Assembly: GCF_003854275.1 (NCBI RefSeq)
Contig: NZ_QTQP01000031.1
Coordinates: 1 to 64,000, forward strand
Direction: 5' to 3'
Length of the DNA stretch: 64,000 nt
From: Burkholderia sp. Bp8963
Lineage (GTDB): Bacteria > Pseudomonadota > Gammaproteobacteria > Burkholderiales > Burkholderiaceae
The notes under the pieces are model-generated. The model was given only the letters and a program-made list of their open reading frames with translations, did no database searches and had not been told where the DNA came from. This document shows, one piece after another, positions 52,198 to 61,595 of the stretch. Both the position numbers and the translations under genes were made by a program. Position 1 is the first letter of the stretch. Each line of letters opens with the position of its first letter.

Positions 52198-53270
52198 TTC
52201 CTGTTCCCTTCCTGTGCGGATGCATCGCGATACTCGCCGACAGCCACTTCCGCTTCGACCGAAAGCCCCACGCTCAATGCAGATGCTGCCTGCTGCCCGC
52301 GGTCGATCGTGATCTTGACGGGCACACGCTGCACGACCTTCGTGAAGTTGCCCGTTGCGTTGTCAGGTGCGATAGGCGCAAAGCTCACGCCGGTGGCCGG
52401 CGCAAGACCATCGACATGGCCGCGAATCACGACGCCCGGAAAACTGTCGACCTTGATGCGTACACCTGCGCCTCGCCGCATGCTGGTGATCTGGTTTTCC
52501 TGGAAGTTGGCAACGACATAGGCGTCCGACAGCGGGACAATCGCGAGAATCGCTGCGCCGGGCGTCACGAAGGCACCGATCCGCGCCGAACGTCGCCCGA
52601 CCTTGCCGTCGACCGGCGCGCGTATCTCGGTGTAAGACAGGTTGAGCGTGGCCTGCTCGAGCGCCGCCTCGGCACGTGCCAGTGCGCCTGCCGCCTTGTC
52701 ACGCTGGGCGCGCAGGACGTCGAGGTTCTGCTCGGTCGCCGTCAACGCGGCCCGATCGTGGGCCTGCTGCGCGAGTTGCTCGGCGAGGGTGCTCGAAGCG
52801 TGTTGCTGCTCCTGCGCCGTTCCCGCGCCGGCTTCCGAAAGACTCTGGTAACGCGACGCGTTTGCTCGCGCAAACGCGATACTGGCTTCGTCGGAGCGAA
52901 GCGTCGCACGCGCCTGTTCGACGAGCGAGGGCTGCCGCGCAATCTCGGCGTCGTAATTGGCAACGGCCGCCCTGGCTGATGCCACATCCGCCTGCGCACT
53001 CAGCAGTGCAGCACGGAAGTCGCGATCATCGATGCGCACCAGCAACTGGCCGGCCTTCACCGACTCGTTATCGCCCACCAGAACGTCCGAAATCTGCCCG
53101 GCGACGCGCGGCGCCACAAGCGTGAAGTCCGCCTGTACATAAGCATCGTTCGTGGATTCGGTATCCGGTGTGGAGAAATGCTGTGTGCAGCCCCATACGG
53201 CCATGCCGACCGCGACGATCGATGCGGCAACGTAAGCGGTCTTGAACGGAAAGCGGGTGACGGTTGACAT
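52194..53270 (-). CDS. HlyD/EmrA-type membrane fusion protein
   Basis: The 358-aa adaptor has one N-terminal membrane span (10-28), a split lipoyl domain (STNDAYVQADFTLVAPRVAG and YTEIRAPVDGKVGRR), a coiled-coil hairpin (about 95-200) and a beta-barrel part. It links the inner-membrane exporter to the outer-membrane duct. The ATG at 53270 is 11 bp after the DHA2 transporter stop. The order transporter-adaptor-duct is that of emrB-emrA-tolC-like systems. Confidence 0.94.
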   Translation of the reverse strand: MSTVTRFPFKTAYVAASIVAVGMAVWGCTQHFSTPDTESTNDAYVQADFTLVAPRVAGQISDVLVGDNESVKAGQLLVRIDDRDFRAALLSAQADVASARAAVANYDAEIARQPSLVEQARATLRSDEASIAFARANASRYQSLSEAGAGTAQEQQHASSTLAEQLAQQAHDRAALTATEQNLDVLRAQRDKAAGALARAEAALEQATLNLSYTEIRAPVDGKVGRRSARIGAFVTPGAAILAIVPLSDAYVVANFQENQITSMRRGAGVRIKVDSFPGVVIRGHVDGLAPATGVSFAPIAPDNATGNFTKVVQRVPVKITIDRGQQAASALSVGLSVEAEVAVGEYRDASAQEGNRK

Positions 53271-53281
53271 GGTATCGTCCC

Positions 53282-54907
53282 TCAATGGGAAGGAGGCGGC
53301 GTAATGGTCCACGGCGGATAAATTCGCATGGGCAACACCGGAACAAGGAAAAGAAGCGCAACGGCGACGCCCGCCATGACGCGATAGAGATCCGCGGACG
53401 TCAGTACCAGCGCCTGCTCGTGGATCCGCTGCGCGAGCTCGCCCAGGCCGTGAGCGGCGTCGATACTCTGGCTTGTCACCAGTGCGTTGTTGCCCAGATG
53501 GTCCACCAGCACGTTCGAATGAAAGCGCTCACGGTCCGTACCGAATCCTTCGATCAGGCTCGTCGCAGCGGCCGCGAAGAACGTCTTCAGCGAGTTGAAC
53601 ATCGCCGATGCGAAGGGGCCTTCCGTTGGCGGCAAGCCGGTCGTGACCCCCATCAGGATCGACAGGATCACCATCGGTTGTGCCGCGATTTGCAACGACT
53701 GAAGCAAGTAGAAGTTGTCGCGAATCCACTCGGAGGTCATGAAGCTCCCCATCACGCATGTCGCTACCATGAGAGAAAGCCCGATACCCAGCACCCATCG
53801 GCGGTCGACTTGCCGAAGGTTCAGCGCGGCCGCCGTCAAAGGAAGCGTAACCAGGAGCGGGAGCGCGACCAGCAACGACAGCGGTGCCGTCTGCAGGGCC
53901 CGGTAGGTGTGAACCCGCGCGAGATACTGGCCCGGTATGGCAGCAACGCCGACCAGCAGCACCACGGCGCCCGCGAGGGTCAGGAGGCCGTGCGCAAAGT
54001 TCCGGCGGCCAAGCATCTGGAGCTTGAAAAAGGGAAGCGGGTGAAACCACTCGTTGACGAGGAACACCACGAACAACAGTGTTCCCCCGGAAAACATCGC
54101 GCAGATGAATCCGGAATTCAGCCAGTCGAGACGATCGCCTTGCAAAAGCCCGATCACAAGCATGGCAATTGCCGGAAATCCGGTGAGGAATCCGATCCAG
54201 TTGAATGAGCCAAGCCGTTCGAGTTTGAGCGGATCCGACGGAAGCCCGAGCTGGATCGCAATACAGCTCGCCACGCCGAGCGGCACGATCTGAAGAAAGG
54301 CCATGCGCCAGCTGACATACTCGGTCCACAACGCCGCGAGCGGGGTACCGAGCGCCGGCCCGACGGTTGCGGTGAGTGCGTATCCGGCGAGCCCGTACAG
54401 CTTGACCTTGGGCGGCAGATAGCGCAGCGCCACGATGATCAGCATCGGCGGCAGGCATCCGCCAGCGATCCCCTGCAGAACACGCAGCACATAAAGGGCA
54501 AGCAGGTTCGGTGCGAATGGGCAAAGAACCCCGAGCAGCAGCGTGGCAAGCACGGCGCCGATCGTGAATCGCTTCAGCGTGAAGGTCATCCCGAACCATG
54601 GAGCAAACACCATCGTGGCGACGTTGGTCGCTTCGAACAGTGCGGTCAGCCACGTCCCGTCGTCATGTCCGATCGACAGTGCGCCCTGAATATCGGCCAT
54701 CGCGGACGCGGTGACCTGTTCGTTGAGTATCGCCAGCAAGGACGCAAACAGCATCCCGATCAGGCCGACAGCGACGCGTAGCGACAGTGCGGCCTGTTTG
54801 GGGCCTGGCTGTCCCGGCATCTCTGTCTCCTGCAACGGAACGGGCGCCGGAGCTCGTGCGAGCGTTGGCTCGCCTGTTCCGGTTGTCAAAGGGTTGGCGG
54901 TGCTCAT
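53282..54907 (-). CDS. DHA2-family (EmrB-type) drug:H+ antiporter
   Basis: The 541-aa protein has about 14 transmembrane spans, with LNEQVTASAMADIQGALSIG in place of the family's LD-TIVNVALP motif in TM1, and motif C-like GYALTATVGPALGTPLAALW. It drives export of hydrophobic compounds through the adaptor and duct encoded downstream. The ATG at 54907 lacks a good ribosome site; a TTG 19 codons earlier is an alternative. A monooxygenase-fold gene precedes it on the same strand. Confidence 0.92.
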   Translation of the reverse strand: MSTANPLTTGTGEPTLARAPAPVPLQETEMPGQPGPKQAALSLRVAVGLIGMLFASLLAILNEQVTASAMADIQGALSIGHDDGTWLTALFEATNVATMVFAPWFGMTFTLKRFTIGAVLATLLLGVLCPFAPNLLALYVLRVLQGIAGGCLPPMLIIVALRYLPPKVKLYGLAGYALTATVGPALGTPLAALWTEYVSWRMAFLQIVPLGVASCIAIQLGLPSDPLKLERLGSFNWIGFLTGFPAIAMLVIGLLQGDRLDWLNSGFICAMFSGGTLLFVVFLVNEWFHPLPFFKLQMLGRRNFAHGLLTLAGAVVLLVGVAAIPGQYLARVHTYRALQTAPLSLLVALPLLVTLPLTAAALNLRQVDRRWVLGIGLSLMVATCVMGSFMTSEWIRDNFYLLQSLQIAAQPMVILSILMGVTTGLPPTEGPFASAMFNSLKTFFAAAATSLIEGFGTDRERFHSNVLVDHLGNNALVTSQSIDAAHGLGELAQRIHEQALVLTSADLYRVMAGVAVALLFLVPVLPMRIYPPWTITPPPSH

Positions 54908-55009
54908 AAGGGGCCACTGGCTACTCGGGTTCGAGAAGGGGATTGCATTTGCAAGCTGATTCAATCAATCACGAACGACGGATCGAATCGGCATCGAGAT
55001 ACGGCTGCC

Positions 55010-55684
55010 TCACGCGTTGGAACGCACGTCCTCAAAATATTGAGGGGCTTCCCGACGATCGAACATGCCGTACTCCCGGACAATGCGGATATGCCGAAGG
55101 CGTGTACCCTGTGGCAAGTTCGCGTTGCGTTCGAACGATTCGGCCGCAGCCTGGTCGCGCCACGTCGCCACCACGATCACGTCTCCGGGCGTCATCAGCG
55201 CGTCGAACGCGTCCCATGCGACGAGGCCGGGTGCTTCCCTGTCGAGTCCCAGCAATCCGGCGACTGCTTCCGCGCCTGCCTGCCTGGGCCAGTCCGACGC
55301 GCACTTCGTATCGAGCAGCGTTACCGCCGTGCCTGCACCCACCTCCGTGACGTCCAGACGCTGTTCCTGCAGGACCTGTCCTGCGGGCACGCACGTATCC
55401 GTGACGACCTGCCCGATGCGCAGGTGGTAGTCGGCAAATACCCGATCGCGCGCGGCTTGTTGTATGGTGTGGTGCTTTGTCGACGTGCGCCACCGCACCA
55501 GCGACTTCTCATCGCGCCAGCTCGACAGCGACAGAAGCCATCCATCGCGCGTCAGGCTTGCATAGCGGGTGTTGTCGACGAACCCGTCGATCTTTTCGAG
55601 TTCAGGCCGAAGCATCTTCGCCATGCCGAGGTAGGCATCGAATTGTTCGGGTATCGGCTTCACTTCAAGCATTGCGGAAAACAT
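55010..55684 (-). CDS. two-domain ABM-fold protein (putative monooxygenase)
   Basis: The 224-aa product has an N-terminal ABM domain (MFSAMLEVKPIPEQFDAYL; IDGFVDNTRYASL; LSLSSWRDEKSLVRWR) and a C-terminal half with matching features (VIVVATWRDQAAAESFER), consistent with a fused dimer. It may modify or detoxify an aromatic compound. It is the first gene of the efflux operon and stands opposite the LysR gene, so chemical conversion and export may act on the same substrate. No catalytic residue can be named with certainty. Confidence 0.75.
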   Translation of the reverse strand: MFSAMLEVKPIPEQFDAYLGMAKMLRPELEKIDGFVDNTRYASLTRDGWLLSLSSWRDEKSLVRWRTSTKHHTIQQAARDRVFADYHLRIGQVVTDTCVPAGQVLQEQRLDVTEVGAGTAVTLLDTKCASDWPRQAGAEAVAGLLGLDREAPGLVAWDAFDALMTPGDVIVVATWRDQAAAESFERNANLPQGTRLRHIRIVREYGMFDRREAPQYFEDVRSNA

Positions 55685-56112
55685 GGCGGGCTCTCTCGTT
55701 CGGTTAGCTGTACGACGTGATGTGGAAAATGCGCGACGCCAGCGGCACGGATCTGTATTCCTGTGTGTCGCGGCCACGTGGTGACGGAATTCATTGTCGG
55801 AGATGGACCGGCTTTCCCAAAGCGTGAGCGAGTCAGGTTTTGGGCCAATGAGTGAGCGAAATTTGCCACGGCAACTGCTGTTACTTTCACAACCGTCGTG
55901 ATCTGAAAGAGTCTTTTTCCGTTAGGCCGATCCGGCGCGAATCTCGCCAACGACGAGCGGCACAAATGGCCGCGTCATGCCGACTCGAAATAGATCGATA
56001 GCGGCCAACCTGCGGCACTTTTGGGCCACTCGAAGATACGAATGATCATCGGGCCGGACGCCACACATACAATCGTGGCGTAGGGATTCAGTCGATCAGG
56101 TTGGGAGCCGGA
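55685..56112. promoter_or_regulatory. 428-bp divergent promoter region of the efflux operon and its LysR gene
   Basis: No gene is seen. TTGCC-AC-GGCAA at 55862-55873 is a short perfect palindrome, and the phrase TTTTGGGCCA appears twice (near 55833 and 56018). Either could be a LysR contact. GC is lower than in the adjoining genes. Confidence 0.35.
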
Positions 56113-57045
56113 ATGGACAAGTTGCGCGAGATGGAAGTCTTTGTAGCCGTCGTCGATCGAGGCAGCTTTACTGCCGCGTCAGAGAAGCTTGGATTGTCGA
56201 CCGCCGCGGTCTCGCGGGCGGTCCATTCGCTGGAAGCCCGCATTGGCACGCAGTTGCTTGCACGCACCACGCGCTCCGTCCGGGCGACGGATGCTGGCAC
56301 GGCATACGCGGATGCCTGCCGTAAGGTGCTCGACGTGATCACGGACGCCGAGGTGAATATTGCCGCAGATCACCAAAACCCCGTGGGTACGTTGACTGTT
56401 TCGGCCCCGGTGCTGTTCGGCCAGCGATTCATTGCGCCGCTCGTGAATGCATTTGTACTGCGCTACCCGGATGTCAGCGTCAATGCCGTGTATATCGACC
56501 GCACCACACGACTGCTCGAGGAGGGTGTCGACATCGCCATCCGGATCGGCCACCTCGGAGACTCTTCGATATTCGCCCTTCCGTTGGGCGTCGTGCAGCG
56601 GCGAACGTACGCGGCGCCCGCCTATCTCGCCGCACACGGAGAACCGGTTCATCCTCGAGACCTGATCCATCACGACTGCGTGTCATGCACGGGTGTCTCG
56701 CTTCCGCTCGAGTGGGTGTTCAACGACAACGGTTCGAGGGTGCCTGTCCGACTTCGGCCGCGGATGATCGTCGATTTGGTTCCTGCTGCCGTTCTGGCTG
56801 CCGTCGACTGCGTGGGGATAACCCAGCTGTTGTCATATCAGGCGGCTCCCGAGGTGCTCGACGGCAGACTTCAGCCTGTGCTGACGGCATTCGAGCCCGA
56901 GCCAATTCCGGTGAACCTGCTTCATGTCGAGCGGCGAGGCGCCAGCGGCAAGGTTCGGGCCTTCGTGGATTTCGTGACCGAGACGCTGCGCAACAATGCA
57001 CAACTTCAAGGCGTGGACGCCACGGCAACGCGCAATTCCCGGTAG
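56113..57045 (+). CDS. LysR-family transcriptional regulator
   Basis: The 310-aa product has the HTH at residues 5-62 (GSFTAASEKLGLSTAAVSRA) and a CrgA-type effector domain (LLEEGVDIAIRIGHLGDSSI). The ATG with GGGAG upstream is used. It is divergent from the ABM-efflux operon and most likely controls it. Its 3' end overlaps the convergent mug gene by 40 bp. Confidence 0.92.
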   Translation: MDKLREMEVFVAVVDRGSFTAASEKLGLSTAAVSRAVHSLEARIGTQLLARTTRSVRATDAGTAYADACRKVLDVITDAEVNIAADHQNPVGTLTVSAPVLFGQRFIAPLVNAFVLRYPDVSVNAVYIDRTTRLLEEGVDIAIRIGHLGDSSIFALPLGVVQRRTYAAPAYLAAHGEPVHPRDLIHHDCVSCTGVSLPLEWVFNDNGSRVPVRLRPRMIVDLVPAAVLAAVDCVGITQLLSYQAAPEVLDGRLQPVLTAFEPEPIPVNLLHVERRGASGKVRAFVDFVTETLRNNAQLQGVDATATRNSR

Positions 57046-57536
57046 GCGGCCACCAGCAAATCGAGGTCGAACGCCCTGTTGAGGCCGCTTGGATTTGGCA
57101 GGACCCACGCGCGTGCATCGCCGAACGCATCGGGTTGCAGTCCCCACCGGATATCGCGCTTGCCAGACATTGCAGCAAGCGCGATTTTGCCGAGAAAGGC
57201 GATGTACCGGGGCGCATAGTGTTCGATCTTCCGTTCGAATTGGGATGCGGCCGCTGCGATCTCCGACCGCGATAATTCGTCGGCCCGCGCCGTCGGACGT
57301 GAAACCGCCGTGGTGAGCCCGCAACCATGTCGAAGGAGCGTGCGATCATCTTCCGGGCGAATCTGTTCGGGAGAAAACCCCGCCAGGTGAATGACACGCC
57401 AGAACCGATTGCTTCCGTTTGCGAAGTGGTGGCCTCTCGATGCCGAACGAAGTCCCGGATTGATTCCGCAAAATATCACCGACAAACCCGGCTCGAGAAT
57501 ATCCGGTAGAGATTGAACCGTATCAGCGCAATTCAC
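57006..57536 (-). CDS. mug: G/U mismatch-specific DNA glycosylase
   Basis: The 176-aa product has the family motif GINPG (24-28; the Asn is the catalytic-site residue of Mug) and the intercalating/helix motif NPSGLNRAF (148-156). It removes uracil or ethenocytosine opposite G in double-stranded DNA. The GTG start overlaps the stop of the GlxA-type regulator gene in GTGA, so translation is probably coupled. The end overlaps LysR by 40 bp. Confidence 0.9.
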   Translation of the reverse strand: MNCADTVQSLPDILEPGLSVIFCGINPGLRSASRGHHFANGSNRFWRVIHLAGFSPEQIRPEDDRTLLRHGCGLTTAVSRPTARADELSRSEIAAAASQFERKIEHYAPRYIAFLGKIALAAMSGKRDIRWGLQPDAFGDARAWVLPNPSGLNRAFDLDLLVAAYRELRVAVASTP

Positions 57537-58558
57537 GGATGCAAGAGCCCTTGCTGACGGATCTGCTCGTCGGCATCGCGATGACTCCACTGCTGTGAGT
57601 CTGCCGTACCCCGGAACCGTTGCCGGTATTGTTGCGGCGTGACATTGAGCCGCCGGGAGAATGTCATCCGCATGTGTGTGGCGCTGTGAAAGCCGCATCT
57701 GAATGCGACGGTCTTGAGTGGCGCATCCGACGTCTCGAGCAACGTCCTCGCCGTGTCGACGCGAATCTGCTCGACAAACGCGGACGGTGTCACCTTTGCA
57801 TGCTTCGCAAACAGCCTCGAGAAGGTCCGGCGGCTCACTGACACGGCGCTCGCGAGCTGTTCGATCGACAGCGTATCGGTAATGTGCTCGGTCACGAACT
57901 CGTGTACTTTGCCGATGATCGGATCCTCCTCCTTGCCTGCCGAGATGAACGGGCTGTACTGGGACTGCCCGCCCTCGCGCTGGATGTAGACGACCAGTTG
58001 CTTCGCAATGCGTACCGCCATCTCGTGTCCCCAATCTTCCGACACGAACGACAGGCACAGATCAATGCCGGCCGTCACGCCGGCGGAGGTAAACAGGCGC
58101 CCGTGACGGATGAAGATACGGTCGGGCTGCACGCTTGCCAGCGGGAACTCGTCGGCCAGGCGGGCTGCAACTGCCCAGTGGGTTGTCACTTCCTTGCCGT
58201 CGATCAAGCCTGCGTGTCCGAGCAGAAAGGTTCCGTTGCAAACGGAGCCAAACCGCGTCGCACCCTGTGCCTGATGTTGCAGCCATTCCAGGACGTCGCT
58301 CGATGGTCGGGAGTCAGGCAATTGCGGCCCCCCCGCGACCAACACCAGGTCATATTGAATGCCGAGCTCCGCAAAGCCAACCGGGACGGACAGTTGCATC
58401 CCGTTCGAGCAGGTTACGGCGCCGGCCCGGCTTCCTACGAGGGAGACCTCATATCTCTGATGATCAGGAAGATATGTGTTGGCTTCCGCAAATACGTCCA
58501 GTGGGCCTGCGACATCCAACGCCTGCACACCATCGAAGATGACAATGGCGACTTTCAT
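57533..58558 (-). CDS. GlxA-type regulator: DJ-1/PfpI domain plus AraC HTH
   Basis: The 341-aa product has an N-terminal DJ-1/PfpI amidotransferase-like domain (VAIVIFDGVQALDVAGPLDV; the nucleophile-elbow region is FGSVCNGTFLLG with Cys) and a C-terminal AraC domain (about 235-330; LEQLASAVSVSRRTFSRLF split, VAFRCGFHSATHMRMTF). Relatives respond to quaternary amines or polyols. A Cys in the elbow is retained, so catalysis or ligand modification cannot be excluded. The downstream mug gene is coupled to it. Confidence 0.9.
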   Translation of the reverse strand: MKVAIVIFDGVQALDVAGPLDVFAEANTYLPDHQRYEVSLVGSRAGAVTCSNGMQLSVPVGFAELGIQYDLVLVAGGPQLPDSRPSSDVLEWLQHQAQGATRFGSVCNGTFLLGHAGLIDGKEVTTHWAVAARLADEFPLASVQPDRIFIRHGRLFTSAGVTAGIDLCLSFVSEDWGHEMAVRIAKQLVVYIQREGGQSQYSPFISAGKEEDPIIGKVHEFVTEHITDTLSIEQLASAVSVSRRTFSRLFAKHAKVTPSAFVEQIRVDTARTLLETSDAPLKTVAFRCGFHSATHMRMTFSRRLNVTPQQYRQRFRGTADSQQWSHRDADEQIRQQGLLHP

Positions 58559-59292
58559 TCCTGACCTTCACAAGTATGGGCACGCTCCCATTGGCACCAT
58601 GGCTCGACGCCTCATCGTAGCGTTTCGCTCCGGCACGACAGGGCGTGGTTGCGAGCGTTGCGCCAGCTTACCGCAACAGTTGCATCGCAGGGGCGCGCTA
58701 CCCGGTAAAGGACTTTTGCGGCTGTGTAAGAAGACGGCGGGCAACCATCTCCGATCGGTGGTGTGGCCAGGTAGCGGACGCGATGCGGCCATGGCCAGTC
58801 GCCAACGTGTTTCAGTGCGTCAGCGGCTGGCTGCCCGCGAATCTCGGTTACTTCATTATGGCGCGATGTTCTACGAACAGCATCTCGTCGGGCCGGCGCC
58901 CGGGCCGGTCGTCTGCTCGAACGGGACGGCGGTAGGCACGACAGCGTGCCTGACGGACGCGCGCACTTCGTTCGACATCGTCGTGATACCCGGTTCGCCG
59001 GCCGCCAGTTAAGCGTAGTCGAGCAGATCGCCAAAACGTTGTTGATGCACCGCTATTGAAGCGCGAGGCGAACCTGCCCAATCGACTGCTCGCACTTCTT
59101 CCCGGATGTCGGCCCGATGGGCCGCGCCGCGACATCAAGATCCGTCGTGGCCCGGATGCCGCTCATTTTGGCCTGCAAATGCGCTTCATCGATGGGGGGA
59201 CAGATTCGATCGTTGGCAGAATGATTTTCAAGAAATCGTCCTTTGATATTGGTTGTTGACAGCGTCAGCACCGGTTTCCATGCGAGCCAGCC
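58559..59292. other. 734-bp gap holding a GlxA fragment and no intact gene
   Basis: Apart from the fragment given below at 58866-59012, no frame is convincing. The right part (59040-59292) has AT-rich patches before the acetolactate-synthase-like gene, where its promoter should be, but no clear hexamers were found. Confidence 0.45.
58866..59012 (+). pseudogene. fragment of a GlxA-like DJ-1 domain
   Basis: The 48 codons read MFYEQHLVGPAPGPVVCSNG and later DARTSFDIVVIPGSPAAS, which matches the second strand to third strand of GlxA-type DJ-1 domains, including the CSNG element that the intact neighbour also has. Start, elbow and AraC parts are absent. It is a truncated paralogue on the strand opposite the intact gene. 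Confidence 0.6.
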
Positions 59293-61158
59293 ATGACCCA
59301 AAACCCAAGCATTATCTCGCAAGTCTTCCAGCAACCGAGCCACGCCGGCGAATTGATGTCGGGCGCCGACATCATCCTGCGAGTGCTCGCGGAACAGGGC
59401 GTCGATACGCTGTTCGGATACAGCGGTGGCGCGATCCTGCCCACGTACGACGCTGTGTTTCGTTTCAACGAACTGCACAACGCAAGCCCCGAGCGCCAGA
59501 TCAGGTTCGTCGTGCCTGCCAACGAACAGGCAGCAGGCTTCATGGCTGCCGGTTACGCACGCGCCAGCGGAAAAGTCGGCGTATTCATGGTGACGTCCGG
59601 CCCGGGCGCGACGAATGCGGTGACCCCGATCGCTGACTGCAACGGTGATTCGGTTCCCGTCGTCTTGATATGCGGACAGGTGCCTCGCGCCATGGTTGGC
59701 ACCGATGCGTTCCAGGAGGCACCCGTCTTCAACATCATGTCGGCGTGCGCAAAGCAGGTATTTCTGGTGACCGATCCAGCGAAACTCGAACAGACCCTGC
59801 GAAGCGCATTTGAAATCGCTCGCACCGGACGTCCGGGGCCGGTTGTCGTGGACGTGCCCAAGGACATCCAGAACTGGACGGGGCCCTATCTTGGACACGG
59901 TACCTTGCAGTTTCGCGGGTACTCGGATCGGCTTCGAATGGTGGCAAAAGGCGCTCGTCTCGACGACGAAAAGCGCGCCGAATTCTTCGATCTTCTGGCG
60001 CAGAGCAGGCGACCGCTGCTGTACGTGGGGGGCGGCACTGTCGCGGCCGGCGCAACGGCTGAGCTGCGTCAGTTTTCGGAGCGCTACAGGGTTCCTGTCG
60101 TGACCACGCTCATGGGCCTTGGCGCGATACCGGCAAAACACGAACTGTCGCTTGGCATGCTGGGAATGCATGGCGCCGCCTGCGCGAACTACGCGGTCGA
60201 AGACTGCGACTTCCTGATCGCGGTGGGTGCCCGATTCGATGATCGGGTTGTCGGTGGCCGTCCTGCACGATTCGCACCGGGCGCGCGGCACGTTGCTCAC
60301 ATCGACATCGACGAGGCGGAGATCAACAAGGTCAAGCGAGCACAGTGGAGTCACGTGGGTAGTGCGAAGGACACCTTGCTGTCGTTGATGAATCATGACC
60401 GGGTTGTACAGACTCCCTCGGACTGGCTTGACCGGGTGGCGGAACTCAAGTGTCGCTACGGCATGAATTACGACCGGTACAACGCCGCGATTCAGCCGCA
60501 GTTCGTGATCGAGAAGCTCAGCGAGATGACTGGCGGGCGCGCCATCATCACGACGGGTGTCGGCCAGCACCAGATGTGGGCGGCGCAGTATTTCGATTTC
60601 GTCGAGCCTCACAGCTTTCTGACGTCGGGCAGCATGGGAACGATGGGTTTTGGGCTGCCCGCGGCAATCGGCGCCCAGTTGGCGCGGCCGGACGCCCTGG
60701 TGATCGACATCGACGGTGACGGCAGCATCCGGATGAATGTCGGCGAACTGGAAACGGCGAGCACGTATGGCGTTCCCGTGAAGGTGCTGCTCCTCAACAA
60801 TTGCGGTGACGGGATGATCCGGCAGTGGCAGCGTCTCTTTTTTGATGGGCGGATGTTTGTGAGTGACAAGGCGCTTCATCGCAAGGATTTTGTGATGGCG
60901 GCACGGGCCGACGGGTTTGAATTTGCCTGTCGCGTTGAAGCGATGAGCGAACTCGAGGACAGACTCCAGGCATTCGTTGAATTTGACGGACCCGCCTTTC
61001 TCGAAGTGATGATTGACCCGAACGCCGACGTGTTTCCGATGGTGGGTCCGGGTCAGAGCTACTCGAGGATGGTCACGGGGCCCTTTATCCCGTCTCGGCC
61101 TGACCAAGAAGGAGGCATTCAGGACGCAGGGAGCCAGCACAGCACGGACATGTTCTGA
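59293..61158 (+). CDS. acetolactate synthase large subunit-like ThDP enzyme
   Basis: The 621-aa product has the three domains of acetohydroxyacid synthases: LFGYSGGAILPTYDAV, VMVTSGPGATNAVTPIAD and MVGTDAFQE, a central FAD-like domain, and the ThDP motif IDGDGS...NN. The catalytic Glu78 is present, but the residue before it, His in most synthases (RHEQ), is Asn77 (ANEQ). No ilvH small-subunit gene follows. It could be a catabolic or specialised enzyme making acetolactate or a related acyloin. Upstream GC-rich codon use is slightly relaxed relative to housekeeping genes. Confidence 0.85.
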   Translation: MTQNPSIISQVFQQPSHAGELMSGADIILRVLAEQGVDTLFGYSGGAILPTYDAVFRFNELHNASPERQIRFVVPANEQAAGFMAAGYARASGKVGVFMVTSGPGATNAVTPIADCNGDSVPVVLICGQVPRAMVGTDAFQEAPVFNIMSACAKQVFLVTDPAKLEQTLRSAFEIARTGRPGPVVVDVPKDIQNWTGPYLGHGTLQFRGYSDRLRMVAKGARLDDEKRAEFFDLLAQSRRPLLYVGGGTVAAGATAELRQFSERYRVPVVTTLMGLGAIPAKHELSLGMLGMHGAACANYAVEDCDFLIAVGARFDDRVVGGRPARFAPGARHVAHIDIDEAEINKVKRAQWSHVGSAKDTLLSLMNHDRVVQTPSDWLDRVAELKCRYGMNYDRYNAAIQPQFVIEKLSEMTGGRAIITTGVGQHQMWAAQYFDFVEPHSFLTSGSMGTMGFGLPAAIGAQLARPDALVIDIDGDGSIRMNVGELETASTYGVPVKVLLLNNCGDGMIRQWQRLFFDGRMFVSDKALHRKDFVMAARADGFEFACRVEAMSELEDRLQAFVEFDGPAFLEVMIDPNADVFPMVGPGQSYSRMVTGPFIPSRPDQEGGIQDAGSQHSTDMF

Positions 61159-61295
61159 CGATGTTGCGTTCTGGCGCAGCGGCGCTTGATGCGGGCGTTG
61201 GCGTGGAATAGTTCAATCAGCGTCATGCATTTCATTTGCCACCGTGTGTTTTGCGCCGTTTCGCCAACGTCCATTCCGATCCTTGGTCGCACATC

Positions 61296-61595
61296 ATGAT
61301 TGACACGAATTTGATTCATAAGGCCCTTGCGAACCCCTTTCGGCGTGAAATCCTGGCGTGGCTGAAGACGCCGAATGAGGAGTTCGTGCGGGGGCCTATC
61401 GACTCTCGTCATGGCGTCCCATCAAATGCGATTCATGCGCGTAGCGGTCTGTCACAGTCGACCGTATCGGCACATATCGCGACGTTGATCGACGCCGGGC
61501 TTCTCGTTTCGACTCGAGTGGGTCAGTGGATTTTTTTGTCTCGGAATGAAGAAGTGATACGAGCATTTGGCAAGCACGTTTACTTGCACCTGTGA
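61296..61595 (+). CDS. ArsR-family winged-helix protein
   Basis: The 99-aa product has the ArsR fold: NLIHKALANPFRREILAWL, then SGLSQSTVSAHIATLIDAGL as recognition helix region and VGQWIFLSRNEEVI as wing. No cysteines for metal binding are present, so it is not a thiol-based metal sensor. It lies 137 bp after the acetolactate-synthase-like gene and may sense a product of that enzyme. The start at 61296 gives a compact domain. Confidence 0.85.
   Translation: MIDTNLIHKALANPFRREILAWLKTPNEEFVRGPIDSRHGVPSNAIHARSGLSQSTVSAHIATLIDAGLLVSTRVGQWIFLSRNEEVIRAFGKHVYLHL

Noticed and set aside
59053-61140. Leftward frame of about 700 codons opposite the acetolactate-synthase-like gene
   Set aside because: Shadow of the ThDP enzyme; no start signal and no recognisable domain.
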